A stretch of 64,000 nucleotides of DNA from [Streptosporangium] indianense (GTDB taxonomy: Bacteria > Actinomycetota > Actinomycetes > Streptomycetales > Streptomycetaceae). Location: assembly GCF_021474405.1 (NCBI RefSeq), contig NZ_JAKEIO010000001.1:1-64000 (forward strand), read 5' to 3'. Of the stretch, positions 16,555 to 25,479 are shown in pieces. The notes beneath the pieces were generated by a model. It was given only the letters and a program-made list of their open reading frames with translations. It made no database searches and was not told the origin of the DNA. How positions within the stretch are numbered: the first letter of the stretch is position 1; every line of letters begins with the position of its first letter. The translations under genes were made by a program, and so were the position numbers.

Positions 16555-17714
16555 GGCTGCTGCACACCTCCGACTGGCATCTCGGCCGGGCCTTCCACCG
16601 GGTCAACATGCTCGGCGCCCAGGCCGAGTTCATCGGCCACCTCGTCACGACCGTGCGGGAGCGTGCCGTGGACGCCGTGGTCGTGTCGGGGGACGTCTAC
16701 GACAGGGCGGTGCCGCCGCTCGCCGCGGTCGAGCTGTTCGACGACGCCCTGCACCGTCTCGCCGACCTCGGCGTGCCGACGGTGATGATCTCCGGCAACC
16801 ACGACTCGGCCCGCCGGCTGGGCGTCGGAGCCGGGCTGATCGGGCGGGCCGGCATCCACCTGCGGACGGAACCCGCGGCGGCCGGCACTCCGGTCGTGCT
16901 GGCCGACGCCCACGGCGACGTCGCCTTCTACGGACTGCCCTACCTCGAACCGGCCCTGGTCAAGGGCGAGTTCGGTGTGGAGAAGGCCGGGCACGAGACC
17001 GTGCTGGCCGCCGCCATGGACCGGGTCCGCGCCGACCTCGCCACGCGCCCGCCCGGCACCCGCTCCGTCGTCCTCGCGCACGCCTTCGTCACCGGCGGCG
17101 AACCCAGCGACAGCGAACGGGACATCACCGTCGGCGGCGTCGCCGCGGTACCGGCCGGGGTGTTCGACGGCGTCGACTACGTGGCGCTCGGGCACCTGCA
17201 CGGCTGCCAGACCCTCACCGACCGCGTCCGCTACTCCGGCTCCCCGCTGCCCTACTCCTTCTCGGAAGCCGCCCACCGCAAGAGCATGTGGCTGGTCGAC
17301 CTGGCCGCGGACGGCTCGGTCGAGGCGGAGCGCGTCGACTGTCCGGTGCCCCGCGCCCTGGTGCGGATCCGCGGCACGCTGGAGGACCTGCTCGCCGACC
17401 CCGCCCTGGCGCGGCACGAGGGGGCGTGGGTCGAGGCGACCCTCACCGACCCCGTCCGCCCGGCCGACCCGATGGCCCGGCTCGCCGAACGCTTCCCGCA
17501 CACCCTCAGCCTCGTCTTCGACCCCGACCGCGACGAGGACGAGTCCGAGGTGTCGTACGCACGGCGTCTCGCCGGCCGCAGCGACCAGCAGATCGCCGAG
17601 GACTTCGTCGCCCATGTGCGCGGCACCGGGCCCGACCCGCACGAACAGGGCGTGCTGCGCGACGCCTTCGACGCGGTACGGGCCGACGAGACCGTACGGG
17701 AGGTGGCCCGGTGA
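16551..17714 (+). CDS. sbcD: Exonuclease subunit SbcD (Mre11-type nuclease)
   Basis: A 387-residue Mn-dependent nuclease subunit of the SbcCD (Rad50/Mre11) complex that processes hairpins and double-strand ends. Metallophosphoesterase motifs are in order: HTSDWHLGR, SGDVYDR, GNHDS, a conserved His in LAHAF and GHLHG. A capping and C-terminal domain follows. The TTG at 16551 has GGAG 7 nt upstream and matches the family start. The stop overlaps the sbcC start (GTGA). Confidence 0.92.
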   Translation: MRLLHTSDWHLGRAFHRVNMLGAQAEFIGHLVTTVRERAVDAVVVSGDVYDRAVPPLAAVELFDDALHRLADLGVPTVMISGNHDSARRLGVGAGLIGRAGIHLRTEPAAAGTPVVLADAHGDVAFYGLPYLEPALVKGEFGVEKAGHETVLAAAMDRVRADLATRPPGTRSVVLAHAFVTGGEPSDSERDITVGGVAAVPAGVFDGVDYVALGHLHGCQTLTDRVRYSGSPLPYSFSEAAHRKSMWLVDLAADGSVEAERVDCPVPRALVRIRGTLEDLLADPALARHEGAWVEATLTDPVRPADPMARLAERFPHTLSLVFDPDRDEDESEVSYARRLAGRSDQQIAEDFVAHVRGTGPDPHEQGVLRDAFDAVRADETVREVAR

Positions 17715-20707
17715 GGCTGCACCGGCTCGCGGTCACCGCCTTCGGTCCCTTCGGAGGCACACAGACCGTCGACTTCGACGAGCTGTCGAGCGCCGGGCTG
17801 TTCCTGCTGCACGGACCCACCGGAGCGGGCAAGACCTCCGTCCTGGACGCCGTCTGCTACGCCCTCTACGGCTCGGTGCCGGGTGCTCGGCAGGGCGGCG
17901 GCCAGGGCACGGCCCTGCGCAGCGACCACGCCGCACCCATGACCCGCACCGAGGTCACCCTCGACCTCACCGTCGCCGGGCGCCGCCTGGAGGTCACCCG
18001 CCAGCCGCCCTGGGAGCGCCCCAAGAAACGCGGCACCGGCACGACCCTGGACAAGGCCCAGACCTGGCTGCGCGAGTACGACGCGACGGCCGGGACCTGG
18101 AAGGACCTCAGCCGCTCCCACCAGGAGATCGGCGAGGAGATCACCCAGCTGCTCGGCATGAGCCGGGAACAGTTCTGCCAGGTCGTGCTGCTGCCGCAGG
18201 GCGACTTCGCCCGGTTCCTGCGCGCCGACGCCGAGGCCCGCGGGAAACTGCTGGGCCGCCTGTTCGACACCCGCCGCTTCGCCGACGTGGAGAAGCGCCT
18301 AGCCGAGCGGCGCCGCACCACCGAGGCCCAGGTGCGCGACGGGGACGCGGAACTGCTGGCCGACGCCCACCGCATGCAGCAGGCCGCCGACGACGCCATG
18401 ACACTGCCCGAACTCGCCCCGGGCGAACCGGGGCTGGCCGAGGCCGTACTGAGCGCCGCCGCCGTCGCCCGCAGCACCGCCCGCGAACAGCTCACCGTCG
18501 CCGCGTGCGCGCTCACCGCCGCCGAGTCCGCGCAGGCCGCCGCCGGCCGCGTCCTGGACGAGGTACGCGAACTGGCCCGGCTCCAGCGGCGCCACGCGCA
18601 GGCCCGGGAACGGGCGGCGGGCCTGGAACAGGGAGCCGGGGCCTACCGGGAGGCCCAGGCGCTCATGGAGCGGGCCCGCAAGGCCGAAGCCGTCGCGCCC
18701 GCCCTCGACCTGCGGGAGGCCGCCGAAGCCGAACACCGCCGGGCGGCCGCCGCCGAGGAACGCGCGCGTGCCCTGCTGCCGGAGACCTTCGCCGACGCGG
18801 GCGCGGCCGGGCTCGCCGCCGCCGCACGCAGGGCCGCCGAGGAACTGGGCGGCCTCGACTCGGCCCGCCGCGCCGAGCGACGCCTCGCCGAACTCCTCGC
18901 CGAGCGCACCGACCTCGACCGCCAGGACCGCGCGGACGCCGACCTGCTGCAGGACGCCGAGGGCTGGCTCGACGGCTGGGAGGAGCGGCGCACCACGCTC
19001 CAGGCCGGTGTCGACTCCGCGCAGCAGGCCGCCGCCCTCGCCGAACAACTCGCCGTGCGGCGGGAGCCCGCGCAGCAGCGGCTCCGGGCGGCCCGCCTGC
19101 GCGACCAGCTCGCCCAGGACACGGACCGTGCCGTCGCACGGGTGCGCACCGCGCAGGAGGCGACGCTGCGGGCCAAGCAGCACTGGCTCGAACTCAAGGA
19201 GCAGCGCCTGAACGGCATCGCCGCCGAACTGGCCGCTCACCTCGCCGACGGCGCCCCCTGCGCCGTCTGCGGCGCCACCGAACACCCCGCCCCCGCCCGC
19301 AAGGTCGCCGGGCACGTCGACCGCGAGGCGGAGGAGCGGGCCCTCACCGCCTACCAGCGGGCCGACGAACAGCGCGCGGACGCCGAGCGGAAACTGGGGG
19401 TCGCACGGGAGGCACTGGCCGCCGCCACCGCGGAGGCCGGTGACACCCCCACCGGGCAACTCGCGCGAGAAGCAGAGGAGTTGGACGAGCAGTACACGGG
19501 GGCCCGCGGCGCCGCCGCCGAACTCCACGCCGCCCAGGAGCGGCTGCGGCAGGCCGCGCAGGAGCACGAACGCCGCCTTGCCGCCCGGCAGGAGACGGCC
19601 GTGCGGACCGCTTCCCGGGTCGGTCACCGGGAGCGGCTGGACCGCGAACGGGCGGCCCTGGAGGAGGAACTGGACCGGGCCCGGGGGGCCCTGGACAGCG
19701 TCGCCGCGCGGGCCGCACAGCTGGAGCGGCGCACCGCGCTGCTCACGGACGCCGCCGACACCGCCCGCGTCGCCGAGGACACCGCCCAGCGGCTGAAGGA
19801 CGCCGACGCCCGCCTCGCCGACGCCGCCTTCCGGGCTGGCTTCGAGACCCCGCAGGCCGCGGCCGACGCCCTCCTCGACCGTGCCGCCCACCGCGAACTG
19901 CAACGCCGCCTGGACGCCTGGCAGCACGAGGAGGCGGCCGTACGGGCCGTCCTCGCAGAGGCCGACACCGCCGCGGCGGCCCACGAGCCGCAGGCCGACC
20001 CGGACGCGGCGCAACGGGCCGCCGACGAGGCGGCCCGGCGGCTGCGCGACGCCGCCTCCGCGCATGACGCCGCGCAGCGGCGCTGCGCCGACCTCGACCG
20101 CCTCTCCGCCCGGGCGGCCGCCGCCGTACGCCGGCTGGCACCGCTGCGCCAGGAGTACGACCGCGTCGCACGGATGGCGGGCCTCGCCGCCGGGACCTCG
20201 GCGGACAACGAACGCCGGATGCGCCTGGAGTCCTACGTCCTGGCCGCACGGCTGGAACAGGTCGCCGCCGCCGCGACCGTACGGCTGCGCCGGATGTCGT
20301 CCGGCCGCTACACCCTCGTCCACTCCGACGACCGCACCGGGCGCGGCCGCAGCGGGCTCGGACTGCACGTCGTCGACGCCTGGACCGGCCGTGAACGCGA
20401 CACGGCGACGCTGTCGGGCGGCGAGACGTTCTTCGCCTCGCTCGCCCTGGCGCTCGGCCTCGCGGACGTCGTCACGGACGAGGCGGGCGGGGTGCGGCTG
20501 GACACCCTCTTCATCGACGAGGGCTTCGGCAGCCTCGACGACCAGACCCTGGACGAGGTCCTCGACGTCCTCGACTCCCTGCGGGAACGCGACCGGAGCG
20601 TCGGCATCGTCAGCCATGTCCCCGATCTGCGGCGCCGGGTCCACGCCCAGCTCGAAGTGGTCAAGGGCCGTTTCGGGTCGACACTGCGCCTGCGCGGCGC
20701 CGGCTGA
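17711..20707 (+). CDS. sbcC: Exonuclease subunit SbcC (Rad50-type SMC ATPase)
   Basis: A 998-residue SMC-like ATPase partnering SbcD. Walker A (GPTGAGKTS) is at residues 35-43. Long Ala/Arg/Glu-rich coiled coils flank a zinc-hook CAVC motif (CAVCGATEHP) near residue 517. The ABC signature LSGGETF is near 900 and Walker B LFIDEGFG near 933. The start is a GTG overlapping the sbcD stop by 4 nt, so the subunits are coupled. The gene ends 2 nt from the convergent Lrp gene. Confidence 0.93.
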   Translation: MRLHRLAVTAFGPFGGTQTVDFDELSSAGLFLLHGPTGAGKTSVLDAVCYALYGSVPGARQGGGQGTALRSDHAAPMTRTEVTLDLTVAGRRLEVTRQPPWERPKKRGTGTTLDKAQTWLREYDATAGTWKDLSRSHQEIGEEITQLLGMSREQFCQVVLLPQGDFARFLRADAEARGKLLGRLFDTRRFADVEKRLAERRRTTEAQVRDGDAELLADAHRMQQAADDAMTLPELAPGEPGLAEAVLSAAAVARSTAREQLTVAACALTAAESAQAAAGRVLDEVRELARLQRRHAQARERAAGLEQGAGAYREAQALMERARKAEAVAPALDLREAAEAEHRRAAAAEERARALLPETFADAGAAGLAAAARRAAEELGGLDSARRAERRLAELLAERTDLDRQDRADADLLQDAEGWLDGWEERRTTLQAGVDSAQQAAALAEQLAVRREPAQQRLRAARLRDQLAQDTDRAVARVRTAQEATLRAKQHWLELKEQRLNGIAAELAAHLADGAPCAVCGATEHPAPARKVAGHVDREAEERALTAYQRADEQRADAERKLGVAREALAAATAEAGDTPTGQLAREAEELDEQYTGARGAAAELHAAQERLRQAAQEHERRLAARQETAVRTASRVGHRERLDRERAALEEELDRARGALDSVAARAAQLERRTALLTDAADTARVAEDTAQRLKDADARLADAAFRAGFETPQAAADALLDRAAHRELQRRLDAWQHEEAAVRAVLAEADTAAAAHEPQADPDAAQRAADEAARRLRDAASAHDAAQRRCADLDRLSARAAAAVRRLAPLRQEYDRVARMAGLAAGTSADNERRMRLESYVLAARLEQVAAAATVRLRRMSSGRYTLVHSDDRTGRGRSGLGLHVVDAWTGRERDTATLSGGETFFASLALALGLADVVTDEAGGVRLDTLFIDEGFGSLDDQTLDEVLDVLDSLRERDRSVGIVSHVPDLRRRVHAQLEVVKGRFGSTLRLRGAG

Positions 20708-20709
20708 GG

Positions 20710-21156
20710 TCAGCGGCCCACGGGGCGCCGGGGGAGGGGCGAGGAGTACACGACGCTCGTGGTCACCGAGCCGAGCGCCCCGATCCTGCCCGACACCTCC
20801 TCCAGGTGGCGCATCGAGCGGGCCGTGACCTTGATGACGAAACAGTCGTCGCCCGTGACGTGATGCGCCTCAAGGATCTCGGGCGTCACCGCGACCAGAT
20901 CATGGAAGGGTTTGTAGTTGCCGTTCGGGTAGCGCAGGCGCACGAACGCCAGGATCGGCAGACCCAGCTGCTCCGGATCGACCACCGCCGCGTAGCCCTG
21001 GATGACCCCGGCCTCCTCCAAGCGGCGCACCCGCTCGGTGACCGCACTCGCGGACATGGACACGGCACGGGCCAGCTCGGCGAAACTGGCCCGGCCCTCC
21101 CGCTGGAGGACCTCGAGGATGCGCCAGTCGGTGGCGTCCGGGGAATACGCGGTCAT
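20710..21156 (-). CDS. Lrp/AsnC-family transcriptional regulator
   Basis: A 148-residue regulator. The helix-turn-helix DWRILEVLQREGRASFAELARAVSMSASAV is at residues 9-39, followed by a RAM ligand domain (about 65-140) with GDDCFVIKVTARSMRHLEEV. It probably senses an amino acid and controls the divergent rhodanese gene. On its strand TATTTC lies exactly 6 nt before the ATG, indicating a leaderless transcript. Confidence 0.9.
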   Translation of the reverse strand: MTAYSPDATDWRILEVLQREGRASFAELARAVSMSASAVTERVRRLEEAGVIQGYAAVVDPEQLGLPILAFVRLRYPNGNYKPFHDLVAVTPEILEAHHVTGDDCFVIKVTARSMRHLEEVSGRIGALGSVTTSVVYSSPLPRRPVGR

Positions 21157-21250
21157 GCCCGAGAAATAGCAGGGGAATCACCGGCGGATCAAGCAGTTGG
21201 CCGGGGATCGTCCCTTCAGGGGCGGGCAGCGCGGCCGTAGTTTTCTCGGC

Positions 21251-21724
21251 ATGATCACCACCGTGAACCCCGTGCTGCGCGTCGCCCCCGCCGCTCCCGC
21301 CGCGGCCGCCGCCCACTTCCGCGCCGCTCTCGCCCTCCACACCGACGTGTCCGACGTCGCCGCCGCCCTCGCCGCCGGCGGTGACCCCGGTTTCGTCCTC
21401 GTCGACTCACGCTCCACCGAGGCCTGGGACCAGGGCCACGTCCCCGGCGCGCTCCACCTGCCGACCGCGCTCGTCCCCGAGCAGGCCGGGCAGCTCCTGG
21501 ACCGGACGGTGCCGGTCGTGACGTACTGCTGGGGCCCCGGCTGCAACGGCGCCGCCCGCGCGGCCCTCGCCCTCGCCGAACTCGGTTACCAGGTCAAGGA
21601 GATGCTCGGCGGCTTCGAGTACTGGGTGCGCGAGGGCCTGGAGTTCGAGACCTGGCAGGGGCGCGAGCGCAGGGCGCGGGACCCCCTGACGGCCCCCGTG
21701 GGCGCCGATGACTGCGGCTGCTGA
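21251..21724 (+). CDS. Rhodanese-domain protein
   Basis: A 157-residue single rhodanese domain. DPGFVLVDSRSTEAWDQGHV and PGALHLPTA are the typical N-terminal motifs. The active-site loop is YCWGPGCNGA, with a candidate persulfide cysteine, and a C-terminal DDCGC adds two more. It probably carries or transfers sulfur. Divergent from an Lrp regulator; TAGTTT lies 7 nt before the ATG. Confidence 0.88.
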   Translation: MITTVNPVLRVAPAAPAAAAAHFRAALALHTDVSDVAAALAAGGDPGFVLVDSRSTEAWDQGHVPGALHLPTALVPEQAGQLLDRTVPVVTYCWGPGCNGAARAALALAELGYQVKEMLGGFEYWVREGLEFETWQGRERRARDPLTAPVGADDCGC

Positions 21725-21769
21725 ACCCCTCCTCCTGTGAAGCGGGTCGGCCCTGTAGGTTCTTGCGCC

Positions 21770-22288
21770 ATGGTGCGATACGCGGAGCCGGGCGCGGTGC
21801 AGTGGGTGGAGTCGGGCGGCGGGCCGCTGATAGCGGTCCCGGAGACCGTCCTGCCGTTCTGGGCGGGCGCCGACGGCGAGGAGACGGCCTCCGACTACGA
21901 CCGGGCCTGCGAGGTGGACGGCCACGTCGGCCTCCTCCCGGTCGGCGACTCCACCGCGCTGGTCCTGGGGGACGAACCCGCCGCGACCGCCTACCTGCCC
22001 GGCCACGGCGTGTTCGTCCGCTGGTGCGCCGGCGACTCCGAGGAGGAACTGCTGGCGAGCGTGCCGGCGGCGCTCGACGGGGCGGAGTGGGAGCCGGAGG
22101 TGCAGTGGAAGGTTCCGGGGACGGTGCTGCTGTTCGACGCGGCGTGGCCCGGATCCGACCCGTCGGGGGCCGATCACGTGCGGGTGGTGCTGGAGCCGGG
22201 CCGGTACGCGGTGCGCGCGGCAAGGGTCCACCCCGGTCCGGAGACCTGGCTGAGCCTGGTCCGACTCCGGCTGCTCGCACGGCGATAG
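21770..22288 (+). CDS. Imm21-family immunity-like protein
   Basis: A 172-residue cytoplasmic protein resembling the Imm21 family of predicted polymorphic-toxin immunity proteins: VQWVESGGGPLIAVPETVLPFW, SDYDRACEVDGHVGLLPVG, TALVLGDEPAATAYL and VFVRWCAGDSEEEL occur in family order. No toxin gene is adjacent, so it is an orphan copy. TAGGTT lies 8 nt before the ATG; a GTG at 21773 is an alternative start. Confidence 0.75.
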   Translation: MVRYAEPGAVQWVESGGGPLIAVPETVLPFWAGADGEETASDYDRACEVDGHVGLLPVGDSTALVLGDEPAATAYLPGHGVFVRWCAGDSEEELLASVPAALDGAEWEPEVQWKVPGTVLLFDAAWPGSDPSGADHVRVVLEPGRYAVRAARVHPGPETWLSLVRLRLLARR

Positions 22289-22369
22289 GCCCCGTCGCGG
22301 CGACGGACCCCGCTCCACCGACGGGGAAAACCGTGTGCGGCGGCGATCCGGACCGATCACCATGAACGC

Positions 22370-23203
22370 ATGCCACGCCTTCCCCACCCCACCCCTGAGG
22401 AACTGCGCCGCGACCCCCTGCCCCTGCGCGGCCGCACCGCGCTCGTGACCGGCGCCAGCCGCCGCGGCGGCATCGGACACGCCGTGGCCCGCCGCCTGGC
22501 CGCGTACGGCGCGAGCGTCTATCTGCACCACCACGTTCCGCACGACGCCGAACAGCCCTGGGGCGCGGACCGCCCCGAGGACGTCCTCGCATCCGTCCGC
22601 GACGCGGCCGGCGACCCCGGGGCCCGGATCGTCGCGGGCCCCGGCGACCTGGCCGACCCGGCCGTACCCGCCGAACTCGTGGGCAGGGCGGCCCACGCCC
22701 TCGGCGGACAGCTCGACATCCTCGTCGCCAACCACGCGCAGAGCGGATTCGACGGCTCGCTGGACGAGATCGACGCGGCGATGCTCGACCGGCACTGGTC
22801 GGTCGACACCCGCGCGGTCCTGCTGCTGGTCCAGGCGCACGCCCGGTCGAGGCCGCCCGGCCCCGGAGGCCGCGTGGTGATGATGACCTCCGGTCAGGAC
22901 CTCGCGGGCGGCATGCCGGGCGAGATCGCCTACGCGCTCCAGAAGGGCGCCCTCGCCTCGATCACCCGCTCCCTGTCGACCACGCTCGCCGAGCGCGGCA
23001 TCACGGTCAACACCGTCAACCCGGGCCCCGTGGACACGGATTACCTGACCGGGGAGTCCTACGACGCGGTTGCCGCCCGCTTCCCCTCGGGCCGGTGGGG
23101 CATGCCCGACGACCCGGCCCGTCTCATCGCCTGGCTCGCGACCGACGAGGCGTGCTGGATCACCGGCGAGGTCATCACCTCCGAGGGGGGATTCCGCCGC
23201 TGA
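22370..23203 (+). CDS. Short-chain dehydrogenase/reductase
   Basis: A 277-residue classical SDR. The cofactor loop is ALVTGASRRGGIGHAVARR, the NAG-type motif is LDILVANHAQSG, and the catalytic Ser and YxxxK appear as MMTSGQ and YALQK. VNTVNPGPVDTDYL and TGEVITSEGGFRR close the family pattern. The substrate is unknown; the N-terminal 18 residues are an extension. Its stop abuts the DUF885 gene stop without spacing. Confidence 0.9.
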   Translation: MPRLPHPTPEELRRDPLPLRGRTALVTGASRRGGIGHAVARRLAAYGASVYLHHHVPHDAEQPWGADRPEDVLASVRDAAGDPGARIVAGPGDLADPAVPAELVGRAAHALGGQLDILVANHAQSGFDGSLDEIDAAMLDRHWSVDTRAVLLLVQAHARSRPPGPGGRVVMMTSGQDLAGGMPGEIAYALQKGALASITRSLSTTLAERGITVNTVNPGPVDTDYLTGESYDAVAARFPSGRWGMPDDPARLIAWLATDEACWITGEVITSEGGFRR

Positions 23204-24895
23204 TCACAGGGCCGACAACTCGTCCACCAGGTCGTCCAGACCGAGCGAGCCCTGCGACAGCGCCGCCATGTGCCAGGCCTTCGGGTCGAAGGCGTCGCCG
23301 TGGCGGGCGCGGGCGTTCTCGCGGCCCAGCAGCCACGCCCGCTCGCCGAGCTTGTAGCCGATGGCCTGGCCCGGCATCGACAGGTAGCGGGTCAGCTCGC
23401 TCTCCACGAAGTCGGCCGGCCGGCTGCTGTGCGAGCCGAAGAACTCCTGCGCCAGTTCGGCCGTCCAGCGCTCGCCGGGGTGGAAGGGTGAGTCGTCCGG
23501 GATCGTCAGCTCCAGGTGCATGCCGATGTCGATGATGACGCGCACGGCCCGCATCATCTGCGCGTCCAGGTAGCCGAGCCGGCGCTCCGGGTCGGTCAGG
23601 AAGCCCAGTTCGTCCATCAGCCGCTCCGCGTACAGGGCCCAGCCCTCGGCGTTGGCGCTCACCATGCCGACGCTCGCCTGGTAGCGGGAGAGGTTCTGTG
23701 CCACGTGCTTCCACTGGGCCAGCTGGAGGTGGTGGCCGGGCACGCCCTCGTGGTACCAGGTCGACACCAGGTCGTAGACCGGGAAGCGCGTCTCGCCCAT
23801 CGTGGGCAGCCAGGTGCAGCCCGGGCGGGAGAAGTCGTCCGACGGGGGCGTGTAGTAGGGGGCCGCGGCGCTGCCCGGAGGGGCGATGCGCGACTCCACC
23901 CGGCGCACCCGCTCGGCCAGGTCGAAGTGGGTGCCGTCGAGTGCGTCCATCGCCTCGTCCATGAGGCACTGCAGCCAGTCGCGGACCTCGTCGACGCCCT
24001 CGATGTGCGTGCCCTGCGCGTCGAGGTGGGCCAGCGCCTCCCACGGCGTGCCGGCGCCCGGCAGGATCTTCTCGGCCTCGGTCCTCATCTCGCCGAGGAG
24101 GCGGTGGTACTCGGACCAGCCGTAGGCGTACGCCTCGTCCAGGTCGAGGTCCGTGCCGTTGAAGTAGCGCACCCAGCGCGCGTAGCGCTCCCGGCCCACC
24201 ACGTCCGGCGCGCCCTCGACGGTCGGCGCGTACACGTCCCGCATCCAGTCGCGCAGCCGGACCACGGCCTCGGTGGCCGAACGGGCGGCGGTCTCGAGCT
24301 CGGACCGCAGGGACTCGGGGCCGGCGGCCGCGTACTGCTCGAACCAGCCGTGGCCCTCGCCGTCCGCGTCGGCCCACTCGCCCAGCTGCTGCACGAAGGT
24401 GGCCGTGGCGCGGGGACCGCCGTACAGCTTGCGCTCCAGGCCGAGCGCCAGGGACTCCCGGTAGCCCTCCAGCGCCGCCGGGACCGCGCGCAGCCGCTCG
24501 GCGATCGCCGTCCAGTCCTGCTCCGTCTGTGCCGGCGTCACGGTGAACACCTGCCGCACCGCGTGCGCGACGGAGCTCAGGTTGCTGACGGACCGCAGGC
24601 TCTCGTCGGCCTCGTGCACCGCGAGTTTGGCGCCCAGCCGCTCGCGCAGCAGTCGCGCGCACCGGCGCTCGATGTCACTGTCCGCGCCGGGCAGCCGCTC
24701 GGCCTCCTCCAGCCGGGCCAGCGTCCGGCGCGCCAGCTCGGCGAGCGCCTCCTGACCCGCGGGCGAGGTGTCGGGCAACTTGCTCGAGCTTTCCGTGTCG
24801 CCGAGGTACGTACCGGTGATCGGGTCGAGGGCGACGAGCTCGTCGACGTACGCGTCGGCGACTTCACGGGGCAGCGGGCTCTTGATCTCAGACAT
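23204..24895 (-). CDS. DUF885-family putative metallopeptidase
   Basis: A 563-residue mostly helical protein of the DUF885 family. The metal motif TWYHEGVPGHHLQ (HExxxHH-like) is near residues 390-402, and the downstream glutamate is supplied by NAEGWALYAERLMDELG. Members are regarded as zinc peptidases or carboxypeptidase-like enzymes. No signal peptide is seen, so it is cytoplasmic. The start at 24895 is the ATG of MSEIKSPLPREV. Confidence 0.88.
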   Translation of the reverse strand: MSEIKSPLPREVADAYVDELVALDPITGTYLGDTESSSKLPDTSPAGQEALAELARRTLARLEEAERLPGADSDIERRCARLLRERLGAKLAVHEADESLRSVSNLSSVAHAVRQVFTVTPAQTEQDWTAIAERLRAVPAALEGYRESLALGLERKLYGGPRATATFVQQLGEWADADGEGHGWFEQYAAAGPESLRSELETAARSATEAVVRLRDWMRDVYAPTVEGAPDVVGRERYARWVRYFNGTDLDLDEAYAYGWSEYHRLLGEMRTEAEKILPGAGTPWEALAHLDAQGTHIEGVDEVRDWLQCLMDEAMDALDGTHFDLAERVRRVESRIAPPGSAAAPYYTPPSDDFSRPGCTWLPTMGETRFPVYDLVSTWYHEGVPGHHLQLAQWKHVAQNLSRYQASVGMVSANAEGWALYAERLMDELGFLTDPERRLGYLDAQMMRAVRVIIDIGMHLELTIPDDSPFHPGERWTAELAQEFFGSHSSRPADFVESELTRYLSMPGQAIGYKLGERAWLLGRENARARHGDAFDPKAWHMAALSQGSLGLDDLVDELSAL

Positions 24896-24926
24896 GCGGC
24901 CATCCTCGTACGACGGACCGCACACG

Positions 24927-25418
24927 TCACGCGGATTGAGCCGAGGGCGGAGGCGGCAGCAGCGGCCCGCACTCCCACTGCTGGAAGATCAGCCGCGTCT
25001 CCACCCGGGCGACCTCCCGCTGCGACGTGAACTCGTCCAGCACCAGCCGTTGCAGGTCGGCCATGTCGGCGACCGCGACATGCACCAGATAGTCGTCGGG
25101 ACCGGTCAGGTGGAACACCGTCCGCGACTCCGGCAGGGCCCGGATCCGCTCCACGAACGGCCCCACCAGCTCCCGCCGGTGCGGCCTGACCTGCACCGAC
25201 AGCAGGGCTTCCAGCCCCCGCCCCAGCTTCGCCGGATCCAGCTCCAGCCGGTGCCCGAGGATCACGCCCGAGCGGCGCAGCCGTGTCACCCGGTCCAGAC
25301 AGGTCGACGGCGCCACCCCGACCTGCGCGGCGAGATCCCGGTAGGTCGCCCGGGCGTCGTTCTGCAACAGCCGCAGCAGATGGAGATCCACCGGATCCAG
25401 TACGACAGATTCAGCCAT
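24927..25418 (-). CDS. Lrp/AsnC-family transcriptional regulator
   Basis: A 163-residue regulator with helix-turn-helix at residues 7-50 (LLQNDARATYRDLAAQVGVAPSTCLDRV) and a RAM domain with GPDDYLVHVAVADMADLQRL. The C-terminus has a PPPPS tail. It is divergent from a PLP-dependent sulfur amino-acid enzyme at 25480, a pairing that suggests control by an amino acid such as methionine or cysteine. TACGTT lies exactly 6 nt before the ATG, a leaderless signature. Confidence 0.9.
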   Translation of the reverse strand: MAESVVLDPVDLHLLRLLQNDARATYRDLAAQVGVAPSTCLDRVTRLRRSGVILGHRLELDPAKLGRGLEALLSVQVRPHRRELVGPFVERIRALPESRTVFHLTGPDDYLVHVAVADMADLQRLVLDEFTSQREVARVETRLIFQQWECGPLLPPPPSAQSA

Positions 25419-25479
25419 TGGCCGAACGTAGCACGGGAGCCGCACGCGGCAGCCCGGCCGATGTTCACCCTTGCCCACC

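Noticed and set aside
18299..20644. 781-codon minus-strand frame opposite sbcC
   Set aside because: Gly/Val/Leu-rich shadow product typical of reversed high-GC3 codons.
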